Below are positions 15,009-23,589 of a DNA stretch of 35,684 nt, piece after piece (within the stretch, counting starts at the first letter, position 1; each line of letters starts with the position of its first letter). The notes beneath the pieces are model-generated. The model ran no database searches, had not been told where the DNA came from, and saw nothing but the letters and a program-made list of their open reading frames with translations. Origin of the DNA: UBA11612 sp963976395 (GTDB lineage Bacteria; Pseudomonadota; Alphaproteobacteria; Rhodospirillales; Rhodospirillaceae); contig CAXBLG010000027.1 of assembly GCA_963976395.1 (NCBI GenBank), positions 1 to 35,684 of the forward strand, written 5' to 3'. Made by a program: the position numbers and the translations under genes.

Positions 15009-17084
15009 TTGGATTTTTCGGTGGTTGTAAGCTCAGAAGAACGTAATGGTGTTCTTATACTGTGGATTGATAATCCACCGGTAAACGCCCTTTCGCAAGC
15101 CGTCCGCAGTGCGCTGCTGCATGAAATCAACAAAGAGTGTGACGAAGGCCGCAACGCAGCGATTGTTATAGCCTGCAAAGGTAGAACCTTTGTCGCCGGT
15201 GCGGATATTCGCGAGTTCGGAAAGCCGCCTGCAGAACCTTTTCTCCCGGACGTGATCGATGCCATTGAAGCCGCGCGCAAGCCGGTCATCGCCGCGATTC
15301 ATGGTCACGCGCTGGGTGGCGGTCTTGAAATCGCCCTAGGGTGTCATTATCGCATTGCCGTTGCCGGCAGCAAATTAGGACTTCCTGAAACCAGTCTTGG
15401 TATTGTTCCGGGGGCAGGTGGTACGCAAAGACTGCCGCGCCTTGTGGGCGCGGTTGATGCAGCTGAAATGATTTGCGGCGGCAAGCCTATTTCTGCAGAG
15501 AAAGCTCTTAAGCTTGGCCTCGTTGATAGGGTGGCAGACGGCGAAGTCGTGACGGCTGCGATCTCATTCGCACTAGAAGTCGCTAATGAAGATATAACTT
15601 CTCGTCGACTTTCCATGCGCACATCCAGTGCAGATGTCGGCGTGCTTGAAAATCTTGATAAAATTGAAGGCTCGATTCGGAAGCAGGCCCGCGGGGCAAC
15701 TGCGCCACTTGAAGCGTTTGGTCTGATACGTAAAACCCTCGGCATGCCTTTCGCTGAAGGTAAAAAACTTGAGCGAGAAACGTTTCTGAAACTTGCCGGG
15801 ACCACAGAAGCAAAAGCGCTCCGCCATATCTTTTTTGCTGAACGTGCTGCCGGAAAGGCGCCGTCTGACGCGAAACCGAGACAGGTCGACAAGATTGGTG
15901 TGGTCGGCGCGGGTACCATGGGCATTGGCATTGCTATGACATATGCCGATGCAGGTTATCCGGTGTTTTTAACGGATATCTCCGAGGAGGTTTTGGAGCG
16001 GGGTCGAGGTCGCGTACGAAGCTTGTACGACTCTCAGGTGAAGCGCGGCCGAATATCCCAGCAAGATTGTGAAAGCCGTATAAATTTGATTCAATGCAGT
16101 GTCGGCTACGATGCCCTTGCGGACGCAGATTTGATTGTGGAAGCGGCGTTCGAATCTATGGACGTTAAGCGGAGTATTTTTGAAACACTTGACGGCGTTG
16201 CAAAGCCGAGTGCTGTTCTCGCAACAAATACGTCTTATCTTGATGTTAATGCGATAGCTTCAGTTACGTCGCGGCCACAAGATGTTCTGGGATTGCATTA
16301 CTTTAGTCCCGCGAACGTCATGAAGCTGGTCGAAGTTGTGCGCGGCGATGCCACTGCACCGGACGTGCTTTCAACCGCACTCGCTGTTGCCAAAGCCACC
16401 GGCAAAATTTCTGTCATCGCCGGTGTTTGTCACGGTTTTATCGGCAACCGTATGCTGCGGGCTTATGCCCGGGAATCTGGTCTGCTGATGCTGGAAGGAG
16501 CGTCACCTTCAGAGGTTGATCGCGCTCTTACGGACTTTGGAATGGCCATGGGACCGTTCAGCGTGGCGGACCTCGCCGGGCTCGACATCGGTTATAAGGC
16601 GCGTAAAGAAATGGAGCCTGGATCGTTTGAGCCCAAGGCGACAATGGTTCATGACCAGCTCGTGGAAGCAGGGCATTTGGGGCAGAAGTCCGGAGCCGGT
16701 TTCTACTGCTACGACCCTGAAACAAGAGCGCGTTCGCCGCACCCTGTTGCTGATGACCTTATCGCAGCGGCGCGGCAGGAAGCCGGTGTAAAGCCGAGAT
16801 CAATTTCAAGCGAGGAAATTATCTCCCGTACAATGCTGGCCTTGATAAATGAAGGCTGCTGGATTCTGGAAGATGATATTGCCGAACGGATGAGCGATAT
16901 CGATGTGGTTTATGTGCATGGATACGGCTTTCCGCGCTGGCGCGGCGGACCGATGTGCTACGGCGATTCGATCGGCTGGTCTAGTGCACTGAAAGACATT
17001 CGTGAATTTGGTGGCGGTCCTTTTGGACAATGGTGGAAGCCGTCGCCATACCTTGAGAAACTGGCGAAAACATCCGAGACATGA
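15009..17084 (+). CDS. Fused enoyl-CoA hydratase / 3-hydroxyacyl-CoA dehydrogenase, probable PaaF-PaaH replacement
   Basis: A 691-residue FadB/FadJ-type fusion. Residues 1 to about 190 are a crotonase-type hydratase with both catalytic glutamates, E107 in GGGLEIALG and E127 in GLPETSLGIVPGAGG. Residues about 294-475 are the NAD-binding part of 3-hydroxyacyl-CoA dehydrogenase (GVVGAGTMGIG at 297-307; H430 in GLHYFSPA and E442 in KLVEVVRG as the catalytic pair). Residues 475-691 form the dehydrogenase C-terminal domains. The start is TTG at 15009, preceded by GAGG at 14998-15001; no ATG is available nearby. Hydratase plus dehydrogenase is exactly what paaF and paaH encode separately elsewhere, and neither is present here. 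It ends the paa block. General fatty-acid beta-oxidation is the alternative role. Confidence 0.88.
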   Translation: MDFSVVVSSEERNGVLILWIDNPPVNALSQAVRSALLHEINKECDEGRNAAIVIACKGRTFVAGADIREFGKPPAEPFLPDVIDAIEAARKPVIAAIHGHALGGGLEIALGCHYRIAVAGSKLGLPETSLGIVPGAGGTQRLPRLVGAVDAAEMICGGKPISAEKALKLGLVDRVADGEVVTAAISFALEVANEDITSRRLSMRTSSADVGVLENLDKIEGSIRKQARGATAPLEAFGLIRKTLGMPFAEGKKLERETFLKLAGTTEAKALRHIFFAERAAGKAPSDAKPRQVDKIGVVGAGTMGIGIAMTYADAGYPVFLTDISEEVLERGRGRVRSLYDSQVKRGRISQQDCESRINLIQCSVGYDALADADLIVEAAFESMDVKRSIFETLDGVAKPSAVLATNTSYLDVNAIASVTSRPQDVLGLHYFSPANVMKLVEVVRGDATAPDVLSTALAVAKATGKISVIAGVCHGFIGNRMLRAYARESGLLMLEGASPSEVDRALTDFGMAMGPFSVADLAGLDIGYKARKEMEPGSFEPKATMVHDQLVEAGHLGQKSGAGFYCYDPETRARSPHPVADDLIAAARQEAGVKPRSISSEEIISRTMLALINEGCWILEDDIAERMSDIDVVYVHGYGFPRWRGGPMCYGDSIGWSSALKDIREFGGGPFGQWWKPSPYLEKLAKTSET

Positions 17085-17226
17085 AGTGTATGCCTGGAGA
17101 CTGATGGGCTGTTCTGTTTCCGCGCTTCAAGTGATTAGCAATATCCCTACAAGTTTATGATACGGTCACTGGAATAGTTCGTCCGTCGGATATATCGGTC
17201 GCCGGACCCCACCTCTAGTTCATGCT

Positions 17227-18903
17227 GTGCCGGTTATCCCTATGCAACGAGTTAAAACCGCACTCTCGCCGGGTACGCTGTATGGGCTGGTTGTTGTAGT
17301 CCTGTCGGTTGGGTACTACGCGCTGTACCTTAACAGCGGCTTCAATTTTAGCGATGCCGGCAACTACGCCCAAATTTGTTACGAGTTGCTTCTCGGACGT
17401 GACCCGAATGATCTTGTCATCGGTTATGGCATTTTGTGGTTCAAGATTGGCGAATTCTTATTCCATGTATTCGGTGTCACCTACAGTCTTATCAAACTAC
17501 TGTTCTTCTTCTGCATTGTGATCACCAATGTCCTCGTCTTCTACACCGTAAGTCTTGCGACCGGCAGTCGGCTGCTCGCCTTTGGCGCAGCCCTCACGGC
17601 AATGCTGGTGCCCGCCTTTCCGGCGACCTCATTCTATGCATTGTGCGTTATGCTGAACGTTGCGGCGCAAATGCGCCTAGTTCAAGGGGTGCCGCGTATG
17701 TGGCAAGCCGCTCTGGCAGGCGCGGTGCTTTCGTTCACGTTTCAGATACGACCTGATTTCGGTTATGTGTTTGCTGTCCCGTTGATAGCAGTAATTGCAT
17801 TAGTTTCGTTCGGAGCGGGGGGTCGGTCAGAATCTCCGCGACGACTTCATTTGCCCCGTTCTTTAGGCTTATCAGCAGTGTCTGGCTTTTTGAGCGTGCT
17901 AATGCTCGGTCTTTTGGCGTCCGCCGCCGGTGGCTACACCGGTATATTCTTACAGCAATTCTTGGACTATCCAGCGATGATGGCCGAGTATTTCCTGGAT
18001 GGCATGCGCTATCTGGTAACGGGGTCAACGCCTTCGAACGAGAGTGCTGCTGCATTACTCCTGCGTCCGTCTGTTTCAGACATTTTCTCTGGCGGTGGGC
18101 AAGTTTCTCAGCTTGCCCTGTTAATATATTTGCCGGTTCTCGTGGCAGTGATGTTTGTTTTTGTAATCTTACAAAGGGCGCGCCTGCTTTTTAAAGACCG
18201 CGAAGTGGATGCGCTTGCTCCAAGTCTTGTTGCCTTAAGCGCCGCAGCTGCGACGTTGCCACATTATTTTCTCTATCGTCCCGATATGTCGCATATCGCA
18301 AACTTCATGCCAGGCTATATTGTTCTGTCGGCGGTATTTGCCACCCAAATGTATGGCAGTATTCGGAGCCACGGTCCGGCGTGGAAGCAATTGTTTGCAG
18401 GTGCTGTTCTGTTCGTGCTTATCATCAATGTCGGTCTCTATCTTTGGACCGGCCTGCACTCTCCCGCGACAGGATCCATTGCGGTCGCGGCAGAGCGGAC
18501 GGAAATTTTCAGCGCGGAAAATGGCGTGAATGTTCACGTTACCTCGGCTGAGAAGTCGGATCTTACATTTCTCCGAGACGTGATTATCCAAAATTCAAAA
18601 AAAGGCGCAGCGATCGTATGCGTACCTTATTGTCCGGGTGTCGCGTTCATGACCGCGCGAAGAATGTTGCTGCCCAATTTTTATGTTGATGATACGTATT
18701 TGGTGAAACAGCCCAGCTGGTTACCGAATGCAATTGATCTGACGCGCAATGGGAAGCCGGCCGTGGTCATTGTGATTGATTGGGCTATAAATGGGACTGA
18801 ATTGTCTCGCTTTGCCAACTGGGCGGCACCTTATATTAGTCTTGTTGAGGATCTATCGCGCACTAAAGTTGTCCACGGCAGCATCACCGCCTACATGCTG
18901 TAA
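17227..18903 (+). CDS. Polytopic membrane protein, GT-C-like glycosyltransferase candidate
   Basis: A 558-residue protein with roughly ten to twelve hydrophobic segments. After the first membrane helix comes FNFSDAGNYAQICYELLLG, then IGYGILWFKIGEFLF. An acidic residue in the first external loop is the pattern of GT-C enzymes, which move sugars from polyprenyl-phosphate donors outside the inner membrane. The C-terminal third (about residues 400-558) is more hydrophilic and may face the periplasm. I do not recognise a named gene. The start is the GTG at 17227 or the ATG at 17242; neither has a clear ribosome binding site. It is the first gene of the polysaccharide cluster, 142 bases after the paa block, and rfbC follows after 43 bases. 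Confidence 0.6.
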   Translation: MPVIPMQRVKTALSPGTLYGLVVVVLSVGYYALYLNSGFNFSDAGNYAQICYELLLGRDPNDLVIGYGILWFKIGEFLFHVFGVTYSLIKLLFFFCIVITNVLVFYTVSLATGSRLLAFGAALTAMLVPAFPATSFYALCVMLNVAAQMRLVQGVPRMWQAALAGAVLSFTFQIRPDFGYVFAVPLIAVIALVSFGAGGRSESPRRLHLPRSLGLSAVSGFLSVLMLGLLASAAGGYTGIFLQQFLDYPAMMAEYFLDGMRYLVTGSTPSNESAAALLLRPSVSDIFSGGGQVSQLALLIYLPVLVAVMFVFVILQRARLLFKDREVDALAPSLVALSAAAATLPHYFLYRPDMSHIANFMPGYIVLSAVFATQMYGSIRSHGPAWKQLFAGAVLFVLIINVGLYLWTGLHSPATGSIAVAAERTEIFSAENGVNVHVTSAEKSDLTFLRDVIIQNSKKGAAIVCVPYCPGVAFMTARRMLLPNFYVDDTYLVKQPSWLPNAIDLTRNGKPAVVIVIDWAINGTELSRFANWAAPYISLVEDLSRTKVVHGSITAYML

Positions 18904-18946
18904 TAACAAGGCGCAGCGTTTCCTCCGTTCAAATTTAGAGTTGTAT

Positions 18947-19528
18947 ATGCCGTTGATTGTCGAGAGCTTATCCATCCCAGACGTTAAAGTTATCAGGCCA
19001 GTGAAGCATGGCGACGAACGTGGCTTTTTCTCCGAGACTTTCTCTCGTCGAGATTTCGCAGCGGTAGGCATCAAAATTGATTTCGTACAGGACAATCATG
19101 CGTTCTCGGCGCAAGAGGGCACAGTGCGCGGACTTCATTTCCAGACACCGCCATTCGCCCAAGACAAGCTGGTGCGTGTCGTTCGAGGAGCCATATTGGA
19201 TGTTGCGGTAGACTTGCGTGTCGGCTCCCCTACGTTTGGAAGTCATGTTTCAGCTCGTATTTCTGCGAGCGACTGGAACCAAATTTTAGTACCAATTGGG
19301 TTTGCTCACGGCCTTGTGACTCTGGAGCCCGATACCGAAGTGCTTTACAAGGTCAGCAACTATTATTCCCCTGAGCACGACAAGGGTTTGCTCTGGAATG
19401 ATCCGGCTCTCGGTATTGATTGGCATGTAGCGGATTCCGAGGTGTTTCTCTCGGCTCGTGACAAGCAGCATCCGGTCTTTGCCGACCTACCTGAGTATTT
19501 CCGTCACCAAAGTGAGATTTCTCAATGA
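18947..19528 (+). CDS. rfbC: dTDP-4-dehydrorhamnose 3,5-epimerase
   Basis: A 193-residue cupin-fold epimerase, third step of dTDP-L-rhamnose synthesis. H64 in GTVRGLHFQ is the catalytic base and Y134 in EVLYKVSNYY its partner; AHGLVTLEPDTEVLYK and the DPALGIDW ending are family hallmarks. The ATG at 18947 is chosen because the protein begins there with the normal RmlC N terminus; the frame is open upstream, but that part overlaps the membrane-protein gene. Its stop overlaps the rfbB start in an ATGA arrangement, so the two are coupled. Confidence 0.95.
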   Translation: MPLIVESLSIPDVKVIRPVKHGDERGFFSETFSRRDFAAVGIKIDFVQDNHAFSAQEGTVRGLHFQTPPFAQDKLVRVVRGAILDVAVDLRVGSPTFGSHVSARISASDWNQILVPIGFAHGLVTLEPDTEVLYKVSNYYSPEHDKGLLWNDPALGIDWHVADSEVFLSARDKQHPVFADLPEYFRHQSEISQ

Positions 19529-20586
19529 AGGTTCTCGTTACCGGAGGAGCTGGTTTTATAGGTTCAGCCGTCGTGCGTCTGCTGGTGGGTGAGGTGGGCG
19601 TGCAAACGATAAATGTTGATGCCCTTACGTATGCGGGCAATCTCGAATCGCTTGAGAATATTGCAAGCAGTCCACTATATCGTTTCATGCACGCCAACAT
19701 TTGCGACCATGCAACCATGATGGCCTTGTTTGAAACAGAACAGCCTGATGTGGTCATGCACCTAGCTGCGGAAAGCCATGTTGATCGCTCAATCGATGGT
19801 CCGGCCGCCTTCATTGAAACCAATATTACGGGGACATATTCATTACTTGAGGCTGCACGAATGTATTGGTCGGGACTCCCGCCCGATCGCAAGCAGGCGT
19901 TTCGCTTTCATCATATATCGACGGATGAAGTCTACGGTTCTCTAGGTGCAGAAGGGCTATTTACCGAAACAACACCCTATGCTCCGAATTCACCCTATTC
20001 GGCGTCAAAAGCTTCTTCTGACCACTTGGTCCGAGCCTGGCACCATACGTACGGTTTGCCAGTCGTAATCACAAACTGCTCTAATAATTACGGCCCCTAT
20101 CACTTTCCGGAAAAGTTGATTCCGCTCGTTATTCTCAATGGCCTTGAAAGTAAATCCTTGCCGGTCTACGGCACGGGCCAGAATGTGCGGGATTGGCTAT
20201 TTGTTGAAGACCACGCCCGCGCATTGTGGGCCGTTGTCACCAAGGGCCGGGTGGGTGAGGTTTATAATATCGGTGGTGAGGCGGAGAAAACGAACATTGA
20301 GGTCGTGCAGTCTATTTGCGATCTTTTGGATGAACTTGTGCCAAGTAATTCGGCACGTCGAGACTTGATCACCTACGTCGATGATCGCCCCGGTCATGAT
20401 GCTCGATACGCCATGGATATTTCGAAAATCACGCACGAGTTGGGATGGCAGCCGCAAGAAACATTTGAGTCTGGTCTGCGTAAAACAGTTCAGTGGTATC
20501 TTCAAAACAAGAACTGGTGGCAAAAGATTCGAGAGGGACGCTACGCTGGGGATCGTCTCGGTTTGTCGCAGAAGGCCGCAAGGTGA
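19525..20586 (+). CDS. rfbB: dTDP-glucose 4,6-dehydratase
   Basis: A 353-residue extended short-chain dehydrogenase that makes dTDP-4-keto-6-deoxyglucose. The NAD-binding GGAGFIG is at 7-13. The catalytic T133-D134-E135 stands in HHISTDEVYGSL, and the Y158-K162 pair in PYSASKASSDH. Later segments (NCSNNYGPYHFPEKLIPL, GRVGEVYNIGGEAEKTN, DRPGHDARYAMD) are textbook RmlB. It overlaps rfbC by 4 bases at its start and rfbD by 4 bases at its end (GTGA), so the enzymes are made from one message in fixed proportion. Confidence 0.97.
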   Translation: MKVLVTGGAGFIGSAVVRLLVGEVGVQTINVDALTYAGNLESLENIASSPLYRFMHANICDHATMMALFETEQPDVVMHLAAESHVDRSIDGPAAFIETNITGTYSLLEAARMYWSGLPPDRKQAFRFHHISTDEVYGSLGAEGLFTETTPYAPNSPYSASKASSDHLVRAWHHTYGLPVVITNCSNNYGPYHFPEKLIPLVILNGLESKSLPVYGTGQNVRDWLFVEDHARALWAVVTKGRVGEVYNIGGEAEKTNIEVVQSICDLLDELVPSNSARRDLITYVDDRPGHDARYAMDISKITHELGWQPQETFESGLRKTVQWYLQNKNWWQKIREGRYAGDRLGLSQKAAR

Positions 20587-21491
20587 GCTGCGATATCCTG
20601 TTAACAGGCGCAGAGGGTCAACTCGGCTGGGAAGTGGCGCGGCGCGTTCAAGCGCCGCTGACCGTGCTGGCAATGACTCGCGGGCAGCTGGATATTACGG
20701 ATCGGGAGCATGTGCTGAATATGATCTCCAGCACGTTGCCAAGGGTTGTCATTAACGCGGCCGCATATACGGCGGTCGATAAGGCTGAATCCAACCCCGA
20801 TATGGCATTTTCGGTTAATCGCGATGGCCCGGCCTATCTCGCTGAGGCATGTTCCCACAATAATTTGCCGCTCATTCACCTGTCTACAGACTACGTATTT
20901 GATGGCAGTAAGACGACATCCTATACGGAGGATGATTTCCCGTCTCCGCTGGGCGTGTACGGCGAAAGTAAGCATGCCGGCGAAATAGCGGTGAGAGAAG
21001 CGTGTGCACAACACGTTATCCTTAGAACCGCTTGGGTCTACGGTGTTCACGGCAATAACTTCGTCAAAACAATGCTGAGGCTAGGGAAAGAGCGCAACCA
21101 GCTTCGTGTGGTTGATGATCAATACGGGAGCCCTACTTTCGCTGGAGACTTGGCAGATGCTGTCATCGCGGTCGCGCGGTGCATGATAGATGGAGCGCCT
21201 CCGCTGGAAGGTATGGGCACTTTTCACTGTGCCGGGAATGGCGCGACAACCTGGTGTAAGTTTGCGCGTAAGGTTTTCGAGGTCGCTGGGCTAAGGGTTG
21301 ACCCGGCTCCCGATGTTCAGGCGATCACGACAGCGGAATACCCAACACCAGCCCGGCGCCCGGAAAATTCAGTGCTCGATTGCGGCAAGCTGGCGCGTGT
21401 TTACGGTATTGCTTTGCGGCCTTGGGAAGAGGCGCTAACTGATATGCTGGACGAAGTGCTTGCGGCAGATATCGCTGCCGGCACAGTATAA
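20583..21491 (+). CDS. rfbD: dTDP-4-dehydrorhamnose reductase
   Basis: A 302-residue NADPH-dependent reductase, last step to dTDP-L-rhamnose. It has LTGAEGQLG at 7-15 for the cofactor, STDYVFDG at 101-108, and the Y126-K130 pair in GVYGESKHAGE. The GTG at 20583 is chosen because it overlaps the rfbB stop as GTGA, has AAGG 6 bases before it, and makes the protein begin just before the Rossmann strand; an in-frame ATG-type start about 90 bases upstream would overlap rfbB deeply. rfbA follows after 29 bases. Confidence 0.95.
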   Translation: MSCDILLTGAEGQLGWEVARRVQAPLTVLAMTRGQLDITDREHVLNMISSTLPRVVINAAAYTAVDKAESNPDMAFSVNRDGPAYLAEACSHNNLPLIHLSTDYVFDGSKTTSYTEDDFPSPLGVYGESKHAGEIAVREACAQHVILRTAWVYGVHGNNFVKTMLRLGKERNQLRVVDDQYGSPTFAGDLADAVIAVARCMIDGAPPLEGMGTFHCAGNGATTWCKFARKVFEVAGLRVDPAPDVQAITTAEYPTPARRPENSVLDCGKLARVYGIALRPWEEALTDMLDEVLAADIAAGTV

Positions 21492-21520
21492 ATCTGTGCA
21501 TGGTTAAAGTAGGAGTGAAG

Positions 21521-22393
21521 ATGAAGGGTATTATTCTCGCGGGCGGATCCGGTACGCGGCTATACCCCATTACACATGCCGTCTCTAAGCAACTCCTGCC
21601 GGTGTACGACAAGCCTATGATTTATTATCCGCTCAGTACGCTAATGCTGGCGGGTATTCAGGATATCTTGATTATTACAACGCCGCATGATGCCGCCGCG
21701 TTTCAGTACTTGCTTGGGGACGGCACACGCTGGGGGCTCAATATTAATTATGCGCAACAGCCTAGCCCGGACGGGTTGGCTCAAGCGTTCATTATAGGCC
21801 GAGAGTTTATCGGCGATTCGGCATGCGCTTTAGTGCTGGGCGACAACATTTTTTATGGCCATGGATTGACCGAACAATTGTGCGCGGCCGCTGCTCGCAC
21901 ATCCGGGGCCTCTGTTTTCGCGTATCACGTTAGCGATCCTGAGCGGTATGGAATCATTAATCTTGATGCGGAGAAACGCCCCATATCAATTGAAGAAAAG
22001 CCCAGCGCGCCGAAGTCAAGTTGGGCGGTAACCGGGCTCTATTTCTACGACAATGACGTGGTGGAAATCGCGCGAACTTTGAAGCCCAGCGCGCGAGGTG
22101 AGCTTGAAATTACCGATGTGAATAGAAAGTATTTAGAGCAAGGCAAGCTTCACGTAGAGCGGCTCGGCCGCGGCTTTGCTTGGTTTGATACCGGTACATA
22201 TGAAAGTTTGGCGGAAGCCGGGCAGTTCGTGCAAACCATCGAGAAACGGCAAGGTCAACGGATTTGTGTTCCAGAGGAAATCGCATTCTTTAACGATTGG
22301 ATCGATCGCGACCGGTTAGCCGATTTGGGGCGGAAGCTGGGGAAAAGTAGTTACGGTGAATACCTTGTACGCCTCGCCGAAGGTTCAAATTGA
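21521..22393 (+). CDS. rfbA: Glucose-1-phosphate thymidylyltransferase
   Basis: A 290-residue nucleotidyltransferase that makes dTDP-glucose from dTTP and glucose 1-phosphate, the first step of the pathway. The N terminus MKGIILAGGSGTRLYPITHA is the nucleotide-binding signature, and KQLLPVYDKPMIYYPLSTLM follows. LGDNIFYGHG and EEKPSAPKSSWAVTGLYFYD are further conserved blocks. The ATG at 21521 is chosen for its AGGAG at 21511-21515; an upstream in-frame start at 21500 lacks one. Its stop meets the stop of the facing ligase gene with 2 bases between, ending the rightward rfb operon. Confidence 0.97.
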   Translation: MKGIILAGGSGTRLYPITHAVSKQLLPVYDKPMIYYPLSTLMLAGIQDILIITTPHDAAAFQYLLGDGTRWGLNINYAQQPSPDGLAQAFIIGREFIGDSACALVLGDNIFYGHGLTEQLCAAAARTSGASVFAYHVSDPERYGIINLDAEKRPISIEEKPSAPKSSWAVTGLYFYDNDVVEIARTLKPSARGELEITDVNRKYLEQGKLHVERLGRGFAWFDTGTYESLAEAGQFVQTIEKRQGQRICVPEEIAFFNDWIDRDRLADLGRKLGKSSYGEYLVRLAEGSN

Positions 22394-22395
22394 AT

Positions 22396-23589
22396 TTAGG
22401 TGTTGTGACGTTCCTCGGCATCAACCCGGAGGACTAGAATGACTGCGCTAGCCGCTAACCCAAGAACAGCAATCCACCAACCTTGCCAAATTCCATAACT
22501 CAATAGCCAAATGGTAGTGGAGAATATGATCGTGCCTGTTGCGGCGGCCAAGGCCCCAGAACTAGGCGCGCAATTCAGTATGCGGCGCGCGAGCAGAATG
22601 GCCGTGGTCACGAAAAGCGCAACGCCGCTCACCCCTAGTTCTAGCCAGATTTGAAGTATGCCGTTGTGAGGGTGCAGAAAAGTGGAGTTTCCGCGGCGGT
22701 CTGGAAGCAAGTCGGCTGCGGCGCCAAGAACCCGAGCAGAGTCAAATCCATATCCAATTATGAAATGTTCTCGCACTAACTCACCGACATAGTGCCAAAT
22801 GATGATGCGATAACCCCAATTGCGATCAATGTTTTCCATTAGCCATGAGTCGAGATGTAAGGCGGACGCGCTCATCGTCAAGGGGGCCCAGCTAACAGCT
22901 AATAAACCGGCGGTCACGACAACGACAAGAAAGCCACGCGTATGCCACCGAAGAACAATAAGCGCGCTTAGAGTGCCCGCGAGCAACCCAACTGGAATCG
23001 CGTCCATCCGGTAAACCAGGCTTAATGAAAAACAGCTCGCGATGAACGCGATTGGCCAAATCCGTCGTCCGGTTCGGCGAATCATGAGCCAGGCCATCGG
23101 GAAACAGACACAAGAGAGCAATACAAGCCCTCCCGAAAGCGTGTTGAGGATTTGCACAGGAGTGTCCGAAGAGCGGTCAATGCGAATTAGGAGGCCGTCG
23201 GTCAGCCGTTCAAACAGCAAAAGGCCAAGCAAGGCGAGAGCTGACATAATAGCTAAGGTGGAAAGGTGCCGAATGGTAACCGCCGGAAGGCGCACCAAGC
23301 CTGTAGTCAGGATCGAAATAGCGGTAACCGCTATAAACACTTTAAGCCATGCGGCAAATGGTAGGTGCGGTGCCCAAATGACCGCTATAAGGCTCCAAAA
23401 AATAAAGGCGCTCGCGCTTAGAGCCCAGGGCGTGCGCAGACTCGTGATGAATATCTCACGCCAATTCAAGTGGCCCCAAAATAAAACCGCAACGGCACCC
23501 AACACTAAGATGGCAACCGCAAGGTCCCGGCTCCACGCAACGAGCGGAATAAAAATGAACGGAATCCATGCCATCGATCTCTTAGGCAC
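22396..23589 (-). CDS. O-antigen ligase / Wzy-like membrane protein
   Basis: A 397-residue protein with about ten membrane helices. Its long periplasmic loop near residues 250-310 contains RGNSTFLHPHNGILQIWLEL, with the HPHNG motif typical of the Wzy_C (O-antigen ligase/polymerase) family. Such proteins join or polymerise undecaprenyl-linked glycans on the periplasmic face. Because the cluster has a Wzm/Wzt exporter and no Wzx flippase is seen, a WaaL-like ligase is more likely than a Wzy polymerase. The start is the GTG at 23589, with GAGGA upstream and an 8-base overlap with the preceding glycosyltransferase; an ATG at 23574 is the alternative. Confidence 0.8.
   Translation of the reverse strand: MPKRSMAWIPFIFIPLVAWSRDLAVAILVLGAVAVLFWGHLNWREIFITSLRTPWALSASAFIFWSLIAVIWAPHLPFAAWLKVFIAVTAISILTTGLVRLPAVTIRHLSTLAIMSALALLGLLLFERLTDGLLIRIDRSSDTPVQILNTLSGGLVLLSCVCFPMAWLMIRRTGRRIWPIAFIASCFSLSLVYRMDAIPVGLLAGTLSALIVLRWHTRGFLVVVVTAGLLAVSWAPLTMSASALHLDSWLMENIDRNWGYRIIIWHYVGELVREHFIIGYGFDSARVLGAAADLLPDRRGNSTFLHPHNGILQIWLELGVSGVALFVTTAILLARRILNCAPSSGALAAATGTIIFSTTIWLLSYGIWQGWWIAVLGLAASAVILVLRVDAEERHNT

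Noticed and set aside
15347..15931. A 194-codon minus-strand frame inside the hydratase/dehydrogenase gene
   Set aside because: Its Ser/Pro/Arg-rich translation is typical of an antisense frame in a GC-rich gene; the + strand has intact catalytic motifs throughout.
17085..17226. Search for a promoter, terminator or operator between the paa block and the membrane-protein gene
   Set aside because: I found only short TCGG direct repeats near 17189-17203 and no convincing -35/-10 pair, stem with T run, or copy of the paa operator core.
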